Part shown: positions 36,086-45,591 of the stretch, piece by piece
Position numbering within the stretch: the stretch's first letter is position 1
Layout of the letters: the number at the start of each line of letters is the position of its first letter
Assembly (NCBI GenBank): GCA_963820055.1
Contig: CAWFYJ010000004.1
Span: forward strand, 310,001-374,000
Direction of reading: 5' to 3'
Source of the DNA: RHKX01 sp963820055
GTDB lineage: Bacteria; Actinomycetota; Thermoleophilia; Solirubrobacterales; 70-9
Length of the DNA: 64,000 nt
Notes under the pieces: model-generated
The model's input: only the letters and a program-made list of their open reading frames with translations
Databases searched by the model: none
What the model was told of the DNA's origin: nothing
Made by a program: the position numbers and the translations under genes

Positions 36086-37478
36086 GGCGACAAGATCCCA
36101 CCGACGGTGCCACGGCGACGCTGCTCGTTCTCGGGGCGAGCGGCGATCTGACTTCCCGCCTGCTGCTCCCAGGCCTGGGCGGCCTCGTCGCAAGCGGCGA
36201 GCTGGAGGCTCCGCCACGGCTCGTCGGAGCGGGGATGGACCACTGGGACGACGAACACTGGCGGGAGCGAGTCGCGGTTTCGTTCGACGGTGCGGGCGCA
36301 AGTGGCGAGATGATCGATCGGGTCGTGCGGTCCTCCCGCTACGTCCGCTCCGACGTCACCGATGCCGGGCAGCTGGCCGAGCTGATCGATTCCTGCGAGA
36401 AGCCGCTCGCCATCTACTTCGCGCTGCCGCCGGCGGTGGCCGACGAGGCCGTCGAGGCGCTGGCGACCTTCGAGCTCCCGGCCGGGACGCGGCTTGTGAT
36501 GGAGAAGCCGTTCGGAACCGACCTGTCGAGTGCCCGATCCCTCAACCGGCTGGTCACCCGCCTCGTCCCGGAGGATCACGTCTACCGCGTCGACCACTTC
36601 CTCGGCATGTCGACGGTGTTCAACATCGTCGGCCTCCGATTCGCGAACCGGATCTTCGAGCCGGTGCTCTCCGCGGGACCACGTCGCGGCGGTGGACATC
36701 GTCTTCGACGAGACCCTGGGGCTGGAAGGGCGGGCCGGCTACTACGACCGTTCCGGCGCACTGATCGACATGATCCAGAGCCACCTGCTCCAGGTGCTGT
36801 CGCTCGCTAGTGATGGAGGCGCCGGCGAGCCTCTCCGCAGATGACCTGCGTGACAACCGTGCGGCGGCCCTGCGCGCCACCCACATCTGGGACGACGACC
36901 CCGTTGCCGCCAGCCGCCGGGCCCGCTACACGGCCGGCACCATCGGGGACGATGCGCTGCCGGCCTACGCCGACGAGGAGGGCATCGACCCGGCGCGGCG
37001 GACGGAAACGCTCGCGGAGATCGTCGTCGCGGTCGACACCTGGCGCTGGGCTGGAGTCCCGTTTCGGCTGCGATCCGGAAAGGCGATCGGAAACCCGCGA
37101 CAGGAGGTGGCGGTCTCCTTCGCAAAGCCGCCGCTTCTGCCCGAAGGCTTCACGGGACACGAACGTCCCGATCGGCTTCGCATCGGGATGGCACCCGGCG
37201 CCGGCAGGCTCGGCCTCGAGATCAACATCAACGGTCCCGGCGATCCGACCGACCTCGATGCGGCCGACCTGGTGGCGGACTTCGGTGCCGGTGAGCTGCC
37301 GGAGTACGGCGAGGTCCTGAAGGGCGTCCTGAATGGCGATCCGACCCTCTCCGTCCGCGGCGACATGGTCGAGGAGTGCTGGCGCATCGTCGAACCCGTC
37401 CTGGACGCGTGGCGCTCGGATCGGGTGCCGCTCGAGGAGTACCCGGCGGGCAGCGCCGGTCCCGAGGGCTGGCCCTGA
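36082..37478 (+). CDS. zwf: Glucose-6-phosphate 1-dehydrogenase (two apparent frameshifts)
   Basis: Reconstructed over three frames, this is a full-length G6PDH homologue: ATLLVLGASGDLTSRLLLPG (NADP fold), LVMEKPFGTDLSSARSLNRL, YRVDHFLGMSTVFNIVGLRF, then VAAVDIVFDETLGLEGRAGY, HLLQVLS and LSADDLRDNRAAALRATHIW. Shifts are needed near 36680 and near 36810. The active-site segment reads DHFLGM where most enzymes have DHYLGK, so the Lys that contacts the sugar phosphate is Met; this occurs in an actinobacterial subgroup. It is coupled to pfkB. Confidence 0.85.
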
Positions 37479-37660
37479 ACTCACCCGTTCCGATTCGCCG
37501 ACATGGTGGCGAAGGGCCCGGCGCGGAGGGCTTGGAAGCCTCTGATCATTCCCGCAGTCCCCGTCTCGATCGTCGTCGATCTCTACATAGGCGGGCCTGG
37601 TTGTTATGACCGTTGCCGGCCTCATGTTCGTCTGAGCACTGATAGGCGCAGGGCACCTGA

Positions 37661-39181
37661 TCGCCGACGATCTCGGGGTTCGGTCACAAGGCCGGCAGCC
37701 CGTTCTGGGAACGGTTCAAGGCCGACCATCCGAATGCGACGCCGCAGCCGCCATCCGTCTGGCAGGTCTACAACGAGCAGAACATCCCGGAGTTCTGGCC
37801 GGGCGGACCCTCGCCGAATAAATATGCAGTTCTCCTCCACGCCAGTGCGCTGGCGATCAGGGGGTCGGACCCGACAGCGAAGATCCTGCTCGGCGGCATG
37901 CACGGCGAGGACGGCATGAACGGCATTCCCTCCTGGACGTTCCTGAAGAACCTCTACGAATACCCGGGGGCCGCCGATGACTTCGACTACGTCGCCATCC
38001 ACCCATACGATGCCGACGTAGCTGGGATCGCACGCGAGGTCGGCATGGTTCGCGACGTGATGAACTCCAAGGGCGACCAGCAGGCGCAGATCTGGATCAC
38101 CGAAATGGGATGGAGCTCGCAGCTCGATCCGGCCAACACGTGGTGGTGGGAGCAGACGCCCGAGGGGCAGGCGAAGATGTTGGAATCCGCCTGGAGAATG
38201 CTCCTTTACGTCAAGGGCTATTGGAACATCGGCGGGATCTACTGGTACACATGGCGGGACCCGACGGCCGACGTCTGCAACTTCTGCAACTCCGCGGGCC
38301 TGCTGGAGAAGAACTACGTTCCGAAGCCGTCCTATGGCGTCTTTCGCGAGCTGGCCAAGGGCGACACGACACCGCCCGAGACGACGATCGACTCCGGCCC
38401 GAACAGCCCGACCAACAACAGGACCCCGACCTTCAGGTTCTCCTCCAACGAGTCCGGCTCGACCTACGAGTGCAAGGTCGACGACGGCTCCTTCACATCC
38501 TGCAGCTCGCCGAAGGACCTCGCCTCACTCGCCGACGGAAGACACACCTTCGCCGTCCGGGCGACCGATTCGTCCGGCAATACCGACCCGAGCCCCGCCG
38601 AGCGTAGCTTCATCGTCGACTCCGCCCCGCCCGACACGACGATCGACTCCGGCCCGAACGGCCCGACGAACGACTCGACTCCGACCTTCACCTTCTCCTC
38701 CACCGAGGCCGGCTCCACCTACGAGTGCAAGATCGACATCGGCTCGTTCGGCTCTTGCACCTCCCCGAAGACGCTCGCAGCGCTTCCCGACGGCAGCCAC
38801 ACGATCTCGGTCCGCGCCACCGACGCCGCCGGCAATACCGACCCGAGCCCGGCGACCCGCAGCTTCAAGGTCGACACCACGCCGCCGACGGTCTCGCTCT
38901 CCTGCCCGCCGGCTCCGGCGACCTCCAACACGTCGCCTGTCCGCTGCACCGGCTCCTGGAACGATCCCGGCGGTCAGAACGCATCGGGGATCCCATACGG
39001 CGGGGTCATCTATGCCCTCGACACCGACCCCGGCGCGGCGACCACCTTCGCCGGCTACTTCTACAGTGGCCCGTTCAACGTCTCCGGCAACGGCACCTGG
39101 GACGTCGTCCTGTTGGGCGTCGACCGGGCCGGCAACGTCAGTAACTTCAGCGTCGTCCAGGTCAAGATCGACGCGGCCTGA
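37661..39181 (+). pseudogene. 5'-truncated secreted glycoside hydrolase with Ig-like repeats
   Basis: The frame is open from 37661 without a start codon until ATG 37898. It reads VWQVYNEQNIPEFWPGG (acid/base Glu in YNEQN), DDFDYVAIHPYDADVAG and IWITEMGWSSQLDPANTWWW (nucleophile Glu), the second half of a clan GH-A barrel of GH39/GH5-like type. The first barrel half and the signal peptide are missing: only 180 bases separate it from zwf. Two Ig-like repeats follow (from about 38370 and 38630), the second being cassette C. It is probably a truncated, non-functional gene. Confidence 0.75.
38630..39181 (+). repeat. Inverted third copy (C) of the 550-bp Ig-like cassette
   Basis: This 552-base segment matches copies A and B (28334-29435) on the opposite strand, from the GACACGACGATCGACTCC block to the stop after AAGATCGACGC. 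Unlike A and B it reads in one frame throughout: TYECKIDIGSFGSCTSPKTL, then GYFYSGPFNVSGNGTWDVVL. Homologous recombination between C and A or B would invert the roughly 9-10 kb between them. Confidence 0.85.
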
Positions 39182-39312
39182 CGTCCGCGGACACATTCGG
39201 GCGATGCATCCCTGCTCGGTTCGCCAGCTGAAACCCGACGACTGATGGCAGTCGTCGGAGTTCATATAGGCTGGCGGCGGATGGGATAAGGGATTCTGGA
39301 GGTGTGGATCGA

Positions 39313-39525
39313 ATGGAGTCGGACACGACGATTGCCGTCCTTGGAGTGCTGCTGCTGCTGGCGGGCATCGGGTTGGTGTTCCTGGTCACCGAGCTGGAGC
39401 AGGCGCGGAGCCATCAAAGGTATCTCCGCGAGCAGGTGAATAAGTATCGACACGAGGCCCACGCGGTGGGCGGCGGCGAAGCCGACTTGCCGGTCGCCGC
39501 CGGACCAGTCGAGCGTGGCTTATGA
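39313..39525 (+). CDS. Small single-span membrane protein
   Basis: A 70-residue protein starting at ATG 39313, ten bases after GGAGG. One helix (TTIAVLGVLLLLAGIGLVFL) is followed by a charged helical region (ELEQARSHQRYLREQVNKYR) and a short tail. It stands alone before the permease. The following 366 bases (39526-39891) hold no other gene I can support except possibly the missing N-terminus of the permease. Function unknown. Confidence 0.5.
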   Translation: MESDTTIAVLGVLLLLAGIGLVFLVTELEQARSHQRYLREQVNKYRHEAHAVGGGEADLPVAAGPVERGL

Positions 39526-39891
39526 CCCGCTTTGCCGCACACAGACTCAGCCTTCCCGGCAGACTCGTGGGGCGGCAGGGGTCTGGTGGCCCGCCTGGCC
39601 ATTGAACCAGCAGGGCGATGCAGCCCATCGCTTTGTGATGCCCGGGACCCGCCAATACGATGCCGTCGATCCCGGTGAAGACGGAGATTTCACGGACTCA
39701 GGCAAGTAGTTCCCAGGCGGTCCCGGCCAAGACCTCTCCGCTCCCAACTGGATACGCTCCACCACGGTGAGCCGGGAAGTCTGGTCGGCACAAGCTCGAC
39801 CCCTGGAGTCTTCCTGCCCCCGGAATCCACACAATCGCCGGAGCCCGGCCGCAATAAGGCGCATCGGGCACTCTTCAGCGGTCCGGTCCTT

Positions 39892-41220
39892 TTGGCGGCG
39901 TTCGCCTTCGCCGTTATGGCTGATCCGGTTTCGTCGGTGGCCTACGCGATCGAGGCTGCCCTACGCGCTCTGAATGGCGACTTGGCGCTGCTGTTGCCGA
40001 CGATGGGCCTCGTCGTCGCACTGATTGCGCTGATCATCTCGAACTACCACCAACTGGTGGGGAGGTTCCCTGACGGTGGAGGTGCGGCGGCGGCTGCGGG
40101 GTTGGCGTTTGGCGAGGGGTGGGCGTTCATTCCGATCGGAGCCCTGATCGTGGACTTCGTTCTGACGATAGCCATCAGCGTGTCCGCCTCCGCCTCGGCG
40201 GTCATTGCGTACGTCCCGTCGCTCGACACCATGCGCGTCCCCATTGCATTGGTCGTGCTCTTGATCGTCGGCGGAGTGACGTGGTTCGGTCACATCGGGC
40301 GCGCCTTATTCGCGGCCATGACCCTGGTTTTCGTGGGCCTGTGCGTCGCGGTGCTGATCGGCGGCACCGGAGCTTCGATCCCCGCTAATCACGCCCCGTC
40401 CTCGACGGCGGCCGGGAACGGTGCATTCGTCGCGATTCTTCTTGCGTTCCCAGTCGCCATGGCTCTCGCAACCGGAGTCGAGGCTCCGTCATCGGCAATA
40501 GCCCAACTCGGCCAGCTCGACGATGCGGGGCGAAGGCGATTCGGGCGCGTCACGTTGTGGCTCACGCTAGCGATCGTTGGTGGCCTTACGCTCGGGCTCA
40601 CAGCCGTTGCCGTTCACCTCCAGATAGGCATCCCGCAGCAGGACTCGACCCAAATTGCGGACATCGCCAAGGCCAGCGTAGGCCCGCATATTTTCGCCGC
40701 CTTCCAACTCTTCACGGCTTTGCTCCTCCTTGCTGCGGCGAGTTCCTCCTTTCAGGCGGGGCCAGGCCTGCTCAAGGCGCTGTCTCGCCATACGAGCATC
40801 CAGGGAAAGGCGACCGGCATTCTCCACCCACGGCTCGGTCGGACGAACCAGCACCACACGCCTTACTGGGGCGTCCTCGTTTTCGGGGCTGTATCCACGG
40901 TAGCCGTGCTCGCCGCGGGCGCCAATGACCAGGAGCTCGTGCTCTTTTACGCGGTGTCGGTCTTCATGAGTTTTCTCGTTGGACTGGCCGCGATGGCGAA
41001 ATTCGAGCGCTCCGAACGCCGCTTTGGCTCCATGGCCATCAGCCTGTTGGGAGCAGTTCTGGTTGCCTTCACCCTGATCGTCAACCTCTCCCGGGGCGAC
41101 CCGATCGTCTCTCTTCTCGCCGCCTTGTTGATCGCGTTCGTGCTCTTCCGGTTCTGGGTTCGCGCAGGCCGGCCCCGCGGAATTTCAGCGGTGATGAACG
41201 AGGCCGAGCAAGTGGAATAG
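39892..41220 (+). CDS. APC-superfamily amino-acid/polyamine permease
   Basis: A membrane transporter of at least 442 residues with about 12 hydrophobic segments, such as AFAFAVMADPVSSVAYAIEA (helix 1 with its broken-helix GxxS-like region), LIISNYHQLVGRFPDGGGAA, EGWAFIPIGALIVDFVLTIA and AFQLFTALLLLAAASSSFQA. TTG 39892 is the first usable start, but the frame is open upstream from 39679 and LFSGPVLLAAF just before it looks like permease too. The real start may lie further upstream or be hidden by an error. Substrate unknown. Confidence 0.78.
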   Translation: MAAFAFAVMADPVSSVAYAIEAALRALNGDLALLLPTMGLVVALIALIISNYHQLVGRFPDGGGAAAAAGLAFGEGWAFIPIGALIVDFVLTIAISVSASASAVIAYVPSLDTMRVPIALVVLLIVGGVTWFGHIGRALFAAMTLVFVGLCVAVLIGGTGASIPANHAPSSTAAGNGAFVAILLAFPVAMALATGVEAPSSAIAQLGQLDDAGRRRFGRVTLWLTLAIVGGLTLGLTAVAVHLQIGIPQQDSTQIADIAKASVGPHIFAAFQLFTALLLLAAASSSFQAGPGLLKALSRHTSIQGKATGILHPRLGRTNQHHTPYWGVLVFGAVSTVAVLAAGANDQELVLFYAVSVFMSFLVGLAAMAKFERSERRFGSMAISLLGAVLVAFTLIVNLSRGDPIVSLLAALLIAFVLFRFWVRAGRPRGISAVMNEAEQVE

Positions 41221-41253
41221 GGCACTTCCGGCTCCGCTTTTGCGGGGTTTTCT

Positions 41254-41298
41254 AGAGCCCAAGAGCGGATTCGAACCGCTGACCCCTTCATGACGAGT
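41254..41298 (-). other. tRNA-Thr(CGT)-like 3' fragment C1
   Basis: On the minus strand ACTCGTCATGAAGGGGTC leads into AGCGG TTCGAAT CCGCT, a perfect T arm, and CTTGGGC T, an acceptor 3' strand with discriminator. The 5' half (D arm) is absent. Next to it, towards the permease, lies CCCCGCAAAAGCGG (41231-41247), a terminator-like stem, as often retained at tRNA-linked attachment sites. Confidence 0.65.
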
Positions 41299-41359
41299 CT
41301 GGTGGTTCTGTCCTTGCGGCGAGGCCTCCCCCGAGCGGCCCATACGGCTCAATCCGGGG

Positions 41360-42262
41360 TCAGCCCCCGATCGCAACTCCGCAAACGCTGCCCGTCGATC
41401 CCAGGGCGATGAAGGTGTCGTGGACATGCGAGCCGTCGGTGTTGGCCCGGCCGATCGCTGGGCCGAAGGTCCCCCAGTAGACGTGGCGGCGGTAGACGTC
41501 GAGGCCGCACGGAGTGCCGGTCGTGGTGATGAAGTCGCGCTTTGCGTGGGAGCCGTCGAGCCTCGCACGACCGATCGTTCCGAGCGTCTGGTTCGTCCAA
41601 TAGAGATGCTTGGCGTCGACGGCCGCTCCGCACGGATCGTCGATGTCCGGATCAGCGATGAACGCCGGCTGGACTCGGCTCCCGTCCGGGCGGGCCCGCT
41701 CCAGGGTGCTGGCCCCGGCGGTGTTGTCCCCGTCATTGCTCCAGTAGAGGAGGCCCTTGTGGACCGCTACCCCGCACGGGAACTGCGCCTTTCCGGACCC
41801 GATGAAGCTCTGATCAGCATGCGAGCCGTCGAGGCTCGAGCGCCCGATCGAAGGGGTGTCAGGAGCGCCTGCATCCTGATTGGCCCAATAGAGGTGGCTC
41901 CTGCTTGCCGCCACGCCGCAGACGCCGTTTCCGCCCTCGACGAACGAGGGTTTCACCCGGCTGCCGTCGACTCTGGCGCGCCCGATCGAACCGGCTGATG
42001 CCCCGACGTCGGACCCCCAGTAGACGTACTTGCCGTGGACGGCCACCCCGCACGGACCTTCCCCGATCCCGGAGATGAATCCCGTCTCGACGTGCGATCC
42101 GTCGAGATTTGCGCGCCCGATCTGTGGACCGCCCTGGTCGGTCCAGAAGATGTGGGGGCTGGGCGTTCGCTGAGCGGGTGCCGAGGCACCCGACTCACCA
42201 CCAGCCAGCAGAACAACCATGCCCAGGAGCACCAGCGCGATGACGGCAGCCCCTCTCCTCAT
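41360..42262 (-). CDS. Secreted YWTD-type beta-propeller (LDL-receptor class B-like repeats)
   Basis: A 300-residue exported protein. The N-terminus MRRGAAVIALVLLGMVVLLA is a signal peptide or anchor. The mature part is six repeats of about 43 residues with the pattern (V/L)YW(G/A/S/T)(S/N/T) ... IGRA(N/R)xDGS: HIFWTD, VYWGSD, LYWANQ, LYWSND, LYWTNQ and VYWGTF, each followed by a Cys-Gly (CGVA/CGAA/CGLD) step. This is the six-bladed YWTD propeller of LDL-receptor class B repeats, a binding rather than catalytic fold. The ligand is unknown. Confidence 0.85.
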   Translation of the reverse strand: MRRGAAVIALVLLGMVVLLAGGESGASAPAQRTPSPHIFWTDQGGPQIGRANLDGSHVETGFISGIGEGPCGVAVHGKYVYWGSDVGASAGSIGRARVDGSRVKPSFVEGGNGVCGVAASRSHLYWANQDAGAPDTPSIGRSSLDGSHADQSFIGSGKAQFPCGVAVHKGLLYWSNDGDNTAGASTLERARPDGSRVQPAFIADPDIDDPCGAAVDAKHLYWTNQTLGTIGRARLDGSHAKRDFITTTGTPCGLDVYRRHVYWGTFGPAIGRANTDGSHVHDTFIALGSTGSVCGVAIGG

Positions 42263-42358
42263 CGCGGGTTGCTCGTGCCTGTTGCCACGAGGCAACCCTA
42301 CTTCAAGCGGCCGTAGACCTCGACCTTCGCCCGCCGCGCTTGCGTCCGGCAGGCCGGC

Positions 42359-43371
42359 GTGCTTCGCGATAATCCGGTGGTGCGCGTCACCCGCCTTCTC
42401 CTGCTGCTCTCCGCCGTGGCCGCGTTCGTAGCCGGATGCGGCTCCGGCTCGCCGACGAGCGCGACGAGCGCGGTAAACGCAACGTCTGCGGCCTCCGATC
42501 CGGGCGCCCCTTGCGGAGGCGCCGCCGCGGACTCGCCGTCCTATCGGAATGTCATCTGGATCTGGATGGAGAACAAGAACTACGACGCGGTCATCGGCTC
42601 CGACAACGCCCCCTACCTGAACGCCCTCGCCGGCGACTGCGGGCTGGCGACGAACTACCACAACGTCGCCCACCCGAGCCTGCCGAACTACATCGCCGCC
42701 ACGTCCGGACTCAGAGGCCCGTCAGAACTCGACCGGTTCGCGGCGGACTGCGATCCAGGACCGGGCTGCACAACGTCGGCGGAAAGCATCTTCGGCCAGG
42801 CCCCGAGCTGGAAGGCCTACGAGGAGTCGATGCCGGGGCCATGCTTGAAGCACGACGCAGGCGCCTACGCCGTTCGTCACAACCCGCCGCCTACTTCTCA
42901 TCGCTCGAGGACTGTGCCGCTAACGATGTCGGCTTCAACCGACTTCGCTCGGACCTCGCGCACGACTCCCTGCCCGCCTTCTCGTTCGTGACGCCGAACG
43001 TGTGCAGCGACACCCACGATTGCCCGGTCGAGCGAGGCGACCGCTGGCTCGATGCGGAGATGACGAAGATCCTCGACAGCCCGGCCTATGGCTCGGGACG
43101 GACGGCGCTGTTCATCACTTACGACGAGGGCGGAGCGGTCGACCCGCCGTTCTGCTCCCAGGTCCCCGACCTCGGCGGCGACGACCCACAGGCGACCGGA
43201 TGCCACATCGCCACCGTCGTCGTCAGTCCGACGACCGAGCCGGGGACAACCTCGGACGGCAATTTCGATCACTACTCGCTGCTCCGCACGACCGAGGACA
43301 TGCTCGGCCTGCCGCCGCTCGGCGCGGCAAAGCGTGCCGACAGCATGGTCAACGAATTCGGCCTCGGCTGA
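42359..43371 (+). CDS. Exported phosphoesterase/acid-phosphatase-like lipoprotein (apparent frameshift)
   Basis: The N-terminal frame has a lipoprotein signal (LLLLLSAVAAFVAGCGSGSP) and YRNVIWIWMENKNYDAVIGS, then NYHNVAHPSLPNYIAATSGL, the metal-binding start of the phospholipase C/acid phosphatase-like phosphoesterases. Near 42885 the frame changes, and AAYFSSLEDCAANDVGFNRL, FSFVTPNVCSDTHDC, ALFITYDEGG and NFDHYSLLRTTEDMLGLPPL follow. The last two contain the usual Asp/Glu and His ligands. One base must be inserted or removed to make a single protein. The start may be GTG 42377. Confidence 0.8.
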
Positions 43372-43373
43372 AT

Positions 43374-43409
43374 CGGTTTTCGAACCGCTGACCGTTTCCT
43401 CTTACGAGT
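43374..43409 (-). other. tRNA-Thr(CGT)-like 3' fragment C2
   Basis: Three bases after the phosphoesterase stop, the minus strand reads ACTCGTAAGAGGAAACGGTC followed by AGCGGTTCGAAAACCGA. It keeps the CTCGTAA anticodon-loop sequence and the T loop but lacks a proper acceptor. It is a decayed relative of C1 and C3. Confidence 0.5.
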
Positions 43410-43629
43410 CCGACCCTCGGTGTCGGGCCACCGCTGCGCCGAAGGTTTATGTTGACGGTGTGGAGAGTGGGAGCCGTGCTTCGATGCTTGTCCTGGTTGG
43501 GGTCGCCTTCGCCGTCCTGCTCACTGTCACTGGGCACAGGCGAACGGCGAACCGCAGGAAGCTGTCTTCCTCGGGCCAGCGAAAGATCCCTCGGCGTGGG
43601 GCAAGACGGAGTACCGGGTGCGGCTTTCC

Positions 43630-43698
43630 AGAGCCGACGGTCGGATTCGAACCGCTGACCCCTTATTACGAGTGGGGCGCTCCCGTGACCGGGTCCAG
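43630..43698 (-). other. tRNA-Thr(CGT)-like fragment C3, longest copy
   Basis: The minus strand has CTCGTAATAAGGGGTC, AGCGGTTCGAATCCGAC and CGTCGGCT, i.e. anticodon loop, T arm and acceptor 3' strand. On the other side GGGGCGCTCCCGTGACCGG resembles a damaged D-arm half. The T stem has mismatches and the acceptor 5' strand is missing, so it is a tRNA pseudogene. The 220 bases between C2 and C3 contain only a short hydrophobic frame (MLVLVGVAFAVLLTVTG) that I do not count as a gene. Confidence 0.6.
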
Positions 43699-43712
43699 AC
43701 GCGCAGCGCCGA

Positions 43713-44045
43713 TCAGTCGTCGTACTGGACTACTGAGTCGTCGCCCTCGCGCCCGAGCGTTCGGCTCCCGCCGGCCCCACCGCCACTGACGTGTGTGACC
43801 ACCGGCTTCGCCGCGGAGGCCACCGGCTGTGTGGCTATCGGAACGGCTTGGGATGCGGCACCGCTCGCTGCTGTCACGATCGGCTGCGAGGTCGCCGGGG
43901 CCGAACCGGCCTGCGTGGTGGCGACCTGCACGGGCGCGCTGCTCTGCGTGTCATACGCCGGGTTGGAAGCCATTGCGAAGCCCCCCAGTCCGCCGAGACC
44001 GAGGATCGTTGCAGCAGTGGCCATCTTCACTCTGATGTTGGTCAT
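43713..44045 (-). CDS. Small exported Ala/Thr/Ser-rich protein
   Basis: A 110-residue protein from ATG 44045 behind GAAGG. MTNIRVKMATAATILGLGGL is a signal peptide or anchor. The rest is low complexity in Ala, Ser, Thr, Gln and Pro, with a Gly-rich turn (HVSGGGAGGSRTLGREGDDS). No Cys and no domain is visible. It resembles cell-wall linker proteins. Function unknown. Confidence 0.6.
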   Translation of the reverse strand: MTNIRVKMATAATILGLGGLGGFAMASNPAYDTQSSAPVQVATTQAGSAPATSQPIVTAASGAASQAVPIATQPVASAAKPVVTHVSGGGAGGSRTLGREGDDSVVQYDD

Positions 44046-44322
44046 GGTCTTGCCTTCGGTCGATGAGTTCGCCCTCGATTGTGCAGGGAGCCGCTGAAGC
44101 GCAGAGCAACGCAATGGTTAGGGTTTGGAATGCCCTCGCTGCCAGCGGGAGGCCCACCGCGAGCAGCGAGAACTAGGTGGACGCTACGGTCGGCGCTGGG
44201 GTGCCCTACCGATGGCAAACAGTGCCTGGTGAGAGAGACTCACCACGAATCCACCGCTAGGAGTTGGGGCCAATGCACAGGCGCGGCGAAGCCTTCCGTT
44301 CGGCGATCGAGGGGAGGGCCTT
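44046..44322. other. Intergenic region before the 44.3-45.6 kb gene
   Basis: These 277 bases hold the two divergent promoters. A good ribosome binding site (GAGGGGAGG at 44309-44317) stands five bases before a CTG at 44323 that is in frame with the next gene. I found no RNA gene or repeat. A short ATG frame at 44273 ends after 24 codons. Confidence 0.35.
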
Positions 44323-44379
44323 CTGCTCCCGTCACGCCGACACCTGATCGCCGGCATCGCGCTCCTGACGTTCCTGGGG

Positions 44380-45591
44380 GTGACGAGTGACATCGCAGCG
44401 GCGTTCTCGAGCGTCGAGCGCCGGGGTCCTCGCGGGCTGGTGGGCATCTCGACAGGCCCCAGGGCCGAGATACGAGAGACCGTGCCGATAACCGCCCGAC
44501 CCGATAACGGCTCCTCCGTCGTGTCCCTCCCCCTGCCTCGCATCCGGCGGGGAGACGAAATTCGATTCAACGCCGAGGTGACGCTGACGACGACGTGCGT
44601 CGATCCGAGCGCACGCTGCATCGGGCGCAGCTACGACTTCGACCCGCGCCTTTCGGCCTGGATGGAACTGGCAGCGTCCCGGCGGGCGACGCATGGCCGC
44701 CGCGCAAATCGCGTCTCACGGCGCATCACGCTCACTTGTCAGCAGTCGCGTCCGAACCGGAACCACCACTGCCCACTCGTCATCGATTCCGGCGGGTTCC
44801 ACGTCCACGATCTGCATGGCCTGCCGTGCCGACCCACCAAGTGTCGGCTCAACGTCGTGGTGAGTGCGTCAAACGATGCCGTTCAAGGCGGCGAGGTCGT
44901 CGTCGTCGGCGCCGACAAGCCCGACGGAACGATCCAGGGCGGCAAGGCCCATATCGGTGCAGCGATATCGCGGGTCTCGGCCGAAATCCGGACGCGTGGG
45001 TGGCGAACCACACAACGCCGCACGGAGACGCTGCCTTCGTCATTCTCGGGCGGCTACCGGGTTGTCTACTCCCAGCGGGTGAAGGGGCTGCGGGAGGGCG
45101 ACGTGCTTCTGGTCCGCTCCAGGCAGCGGACCGAGGTCCACGCGATTCCATACTTCGTGGCGGATCAGATCATCGTCACAACCGACCGGTCCCGCACCAA
45201 CCCGAGCGGCTTGGCCCAGCGCATCCTCTCCCGCGGTGGGCGGGCGACCGAGGTGACCGGTTTCAACTGCACGCTCGGGCACAGCGCTTTCGAGAGCCCC
45301 TGCGTCGGAACCAAGGCCGGGATGGTTCGCGTCAAGCGCGCTCCAGTCGGCAGGCACGGCCGCCGGCAACCGCTGTTCGTCAGCCTGGTTTCACGGACGT
45401 TCCCCAAGCTCGCTCAGGCTCGCGGGTCTTATCCACCGGCGAGCATCCTCCGCGGCGGAGGCTTGAACGTCAGGCTATTGCGGGAGCATCAACACCATCC
45501 GCGACCAGGGGCACTTCTCAGAGCCGAAGCGCGGATTCAAACCGCTGACCCGTTCATTGCGACGGCCAGAATCCGCGCTCCGCGGCGCTAG
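44380..45591 (+). CDS. Exported protein of unknown function; N- and C-termini uncertain
   Basis: The frame from GTG 44380 encodes 403 residues. The codons just upstream read SRRHLIAGIALLTFLGVTSD, an evident signal peptide, so translation probably begins earlier, perhaps at CTG 44323 or across an error. The mature part has Cys pairs (TTCVDPSARCIGRSY; CPLVIDSGGFHVHDLHGLPC) and beta-rich stretches (SGGYRVVYSQRVKGL). I do not recognise it. The last 35 residues run through tRNA-like fragment C4 and are probably not natural. Its TAG shares CTAG with the convergent cyclase stop. Confidence 0.6.
   Translation: MTSDIAAAFSSVERRGPRGLVGISTGPRAEIRETVPITARPDNGSSVVSLPLPRIRRGDEIRFNAEVTLTTTCVDPSARCIGRSYDFDPRLSAWMELAASRRATHGRRANRVSRRITLTCQQSRPNRNHHCPLVIDSGGFHVHDLHGLPCRPTKCRLNVVVSASNDAVQGGEVVVVGADKPDGTIQGGKAHIGAAISRVSAEIRTRGWRTTQRRTETLPSSFSGGYRVVYSQRVKGLREGDVLLVRSRQRTEVHAIPYFVADQIIVTTDRSRTNPSGLAQRILSRGGRATEVTGFNCTLGHSAFESPCVGTKAGMVRVKRAPVGRHGRRQPLFVSLVSRTFPKLAQARGSYPPASILRGGGLNVRLLREHQHHPRPGALLRAEARIQTADPFIATARIRAPRR
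45520..45564 (-). other. tRNA-Thr(CGT)-like 3' fragment C4
   Basis: The minus strand reads CGTCGCAATGAACGGGTC, then AGCGGTTTGAATCCGCG and CTTCGGCTCT. The plus-strand start AGAGCCGAAG is shared with C1 and C3 (AGAGCC). It overlaps the 3' end of the upstream gene. Confidence 0.5.

Noticed and set aside
37503..37919. Plus-strand frame of 138 codons after zwf
   Set aside because: Its product is Arg-rich shadow sequence, while the glycoside-hydrolase fragment is clear in another frame from 37661 on.
39515..39864. Short frames on both strands between the small membrane protein and the permease
   Set aside because: They have no ribosome binding sites, no hydrophobic or domain signal, and overlap the open upstream part of the permease frame.
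43449..43658. Frames ending in SDSNR at 43658 and SADSNR at 45548
   Set aside because: The shared ending is simply translation of the tRNA T-arm sequence on the other strand, not conserved protein.
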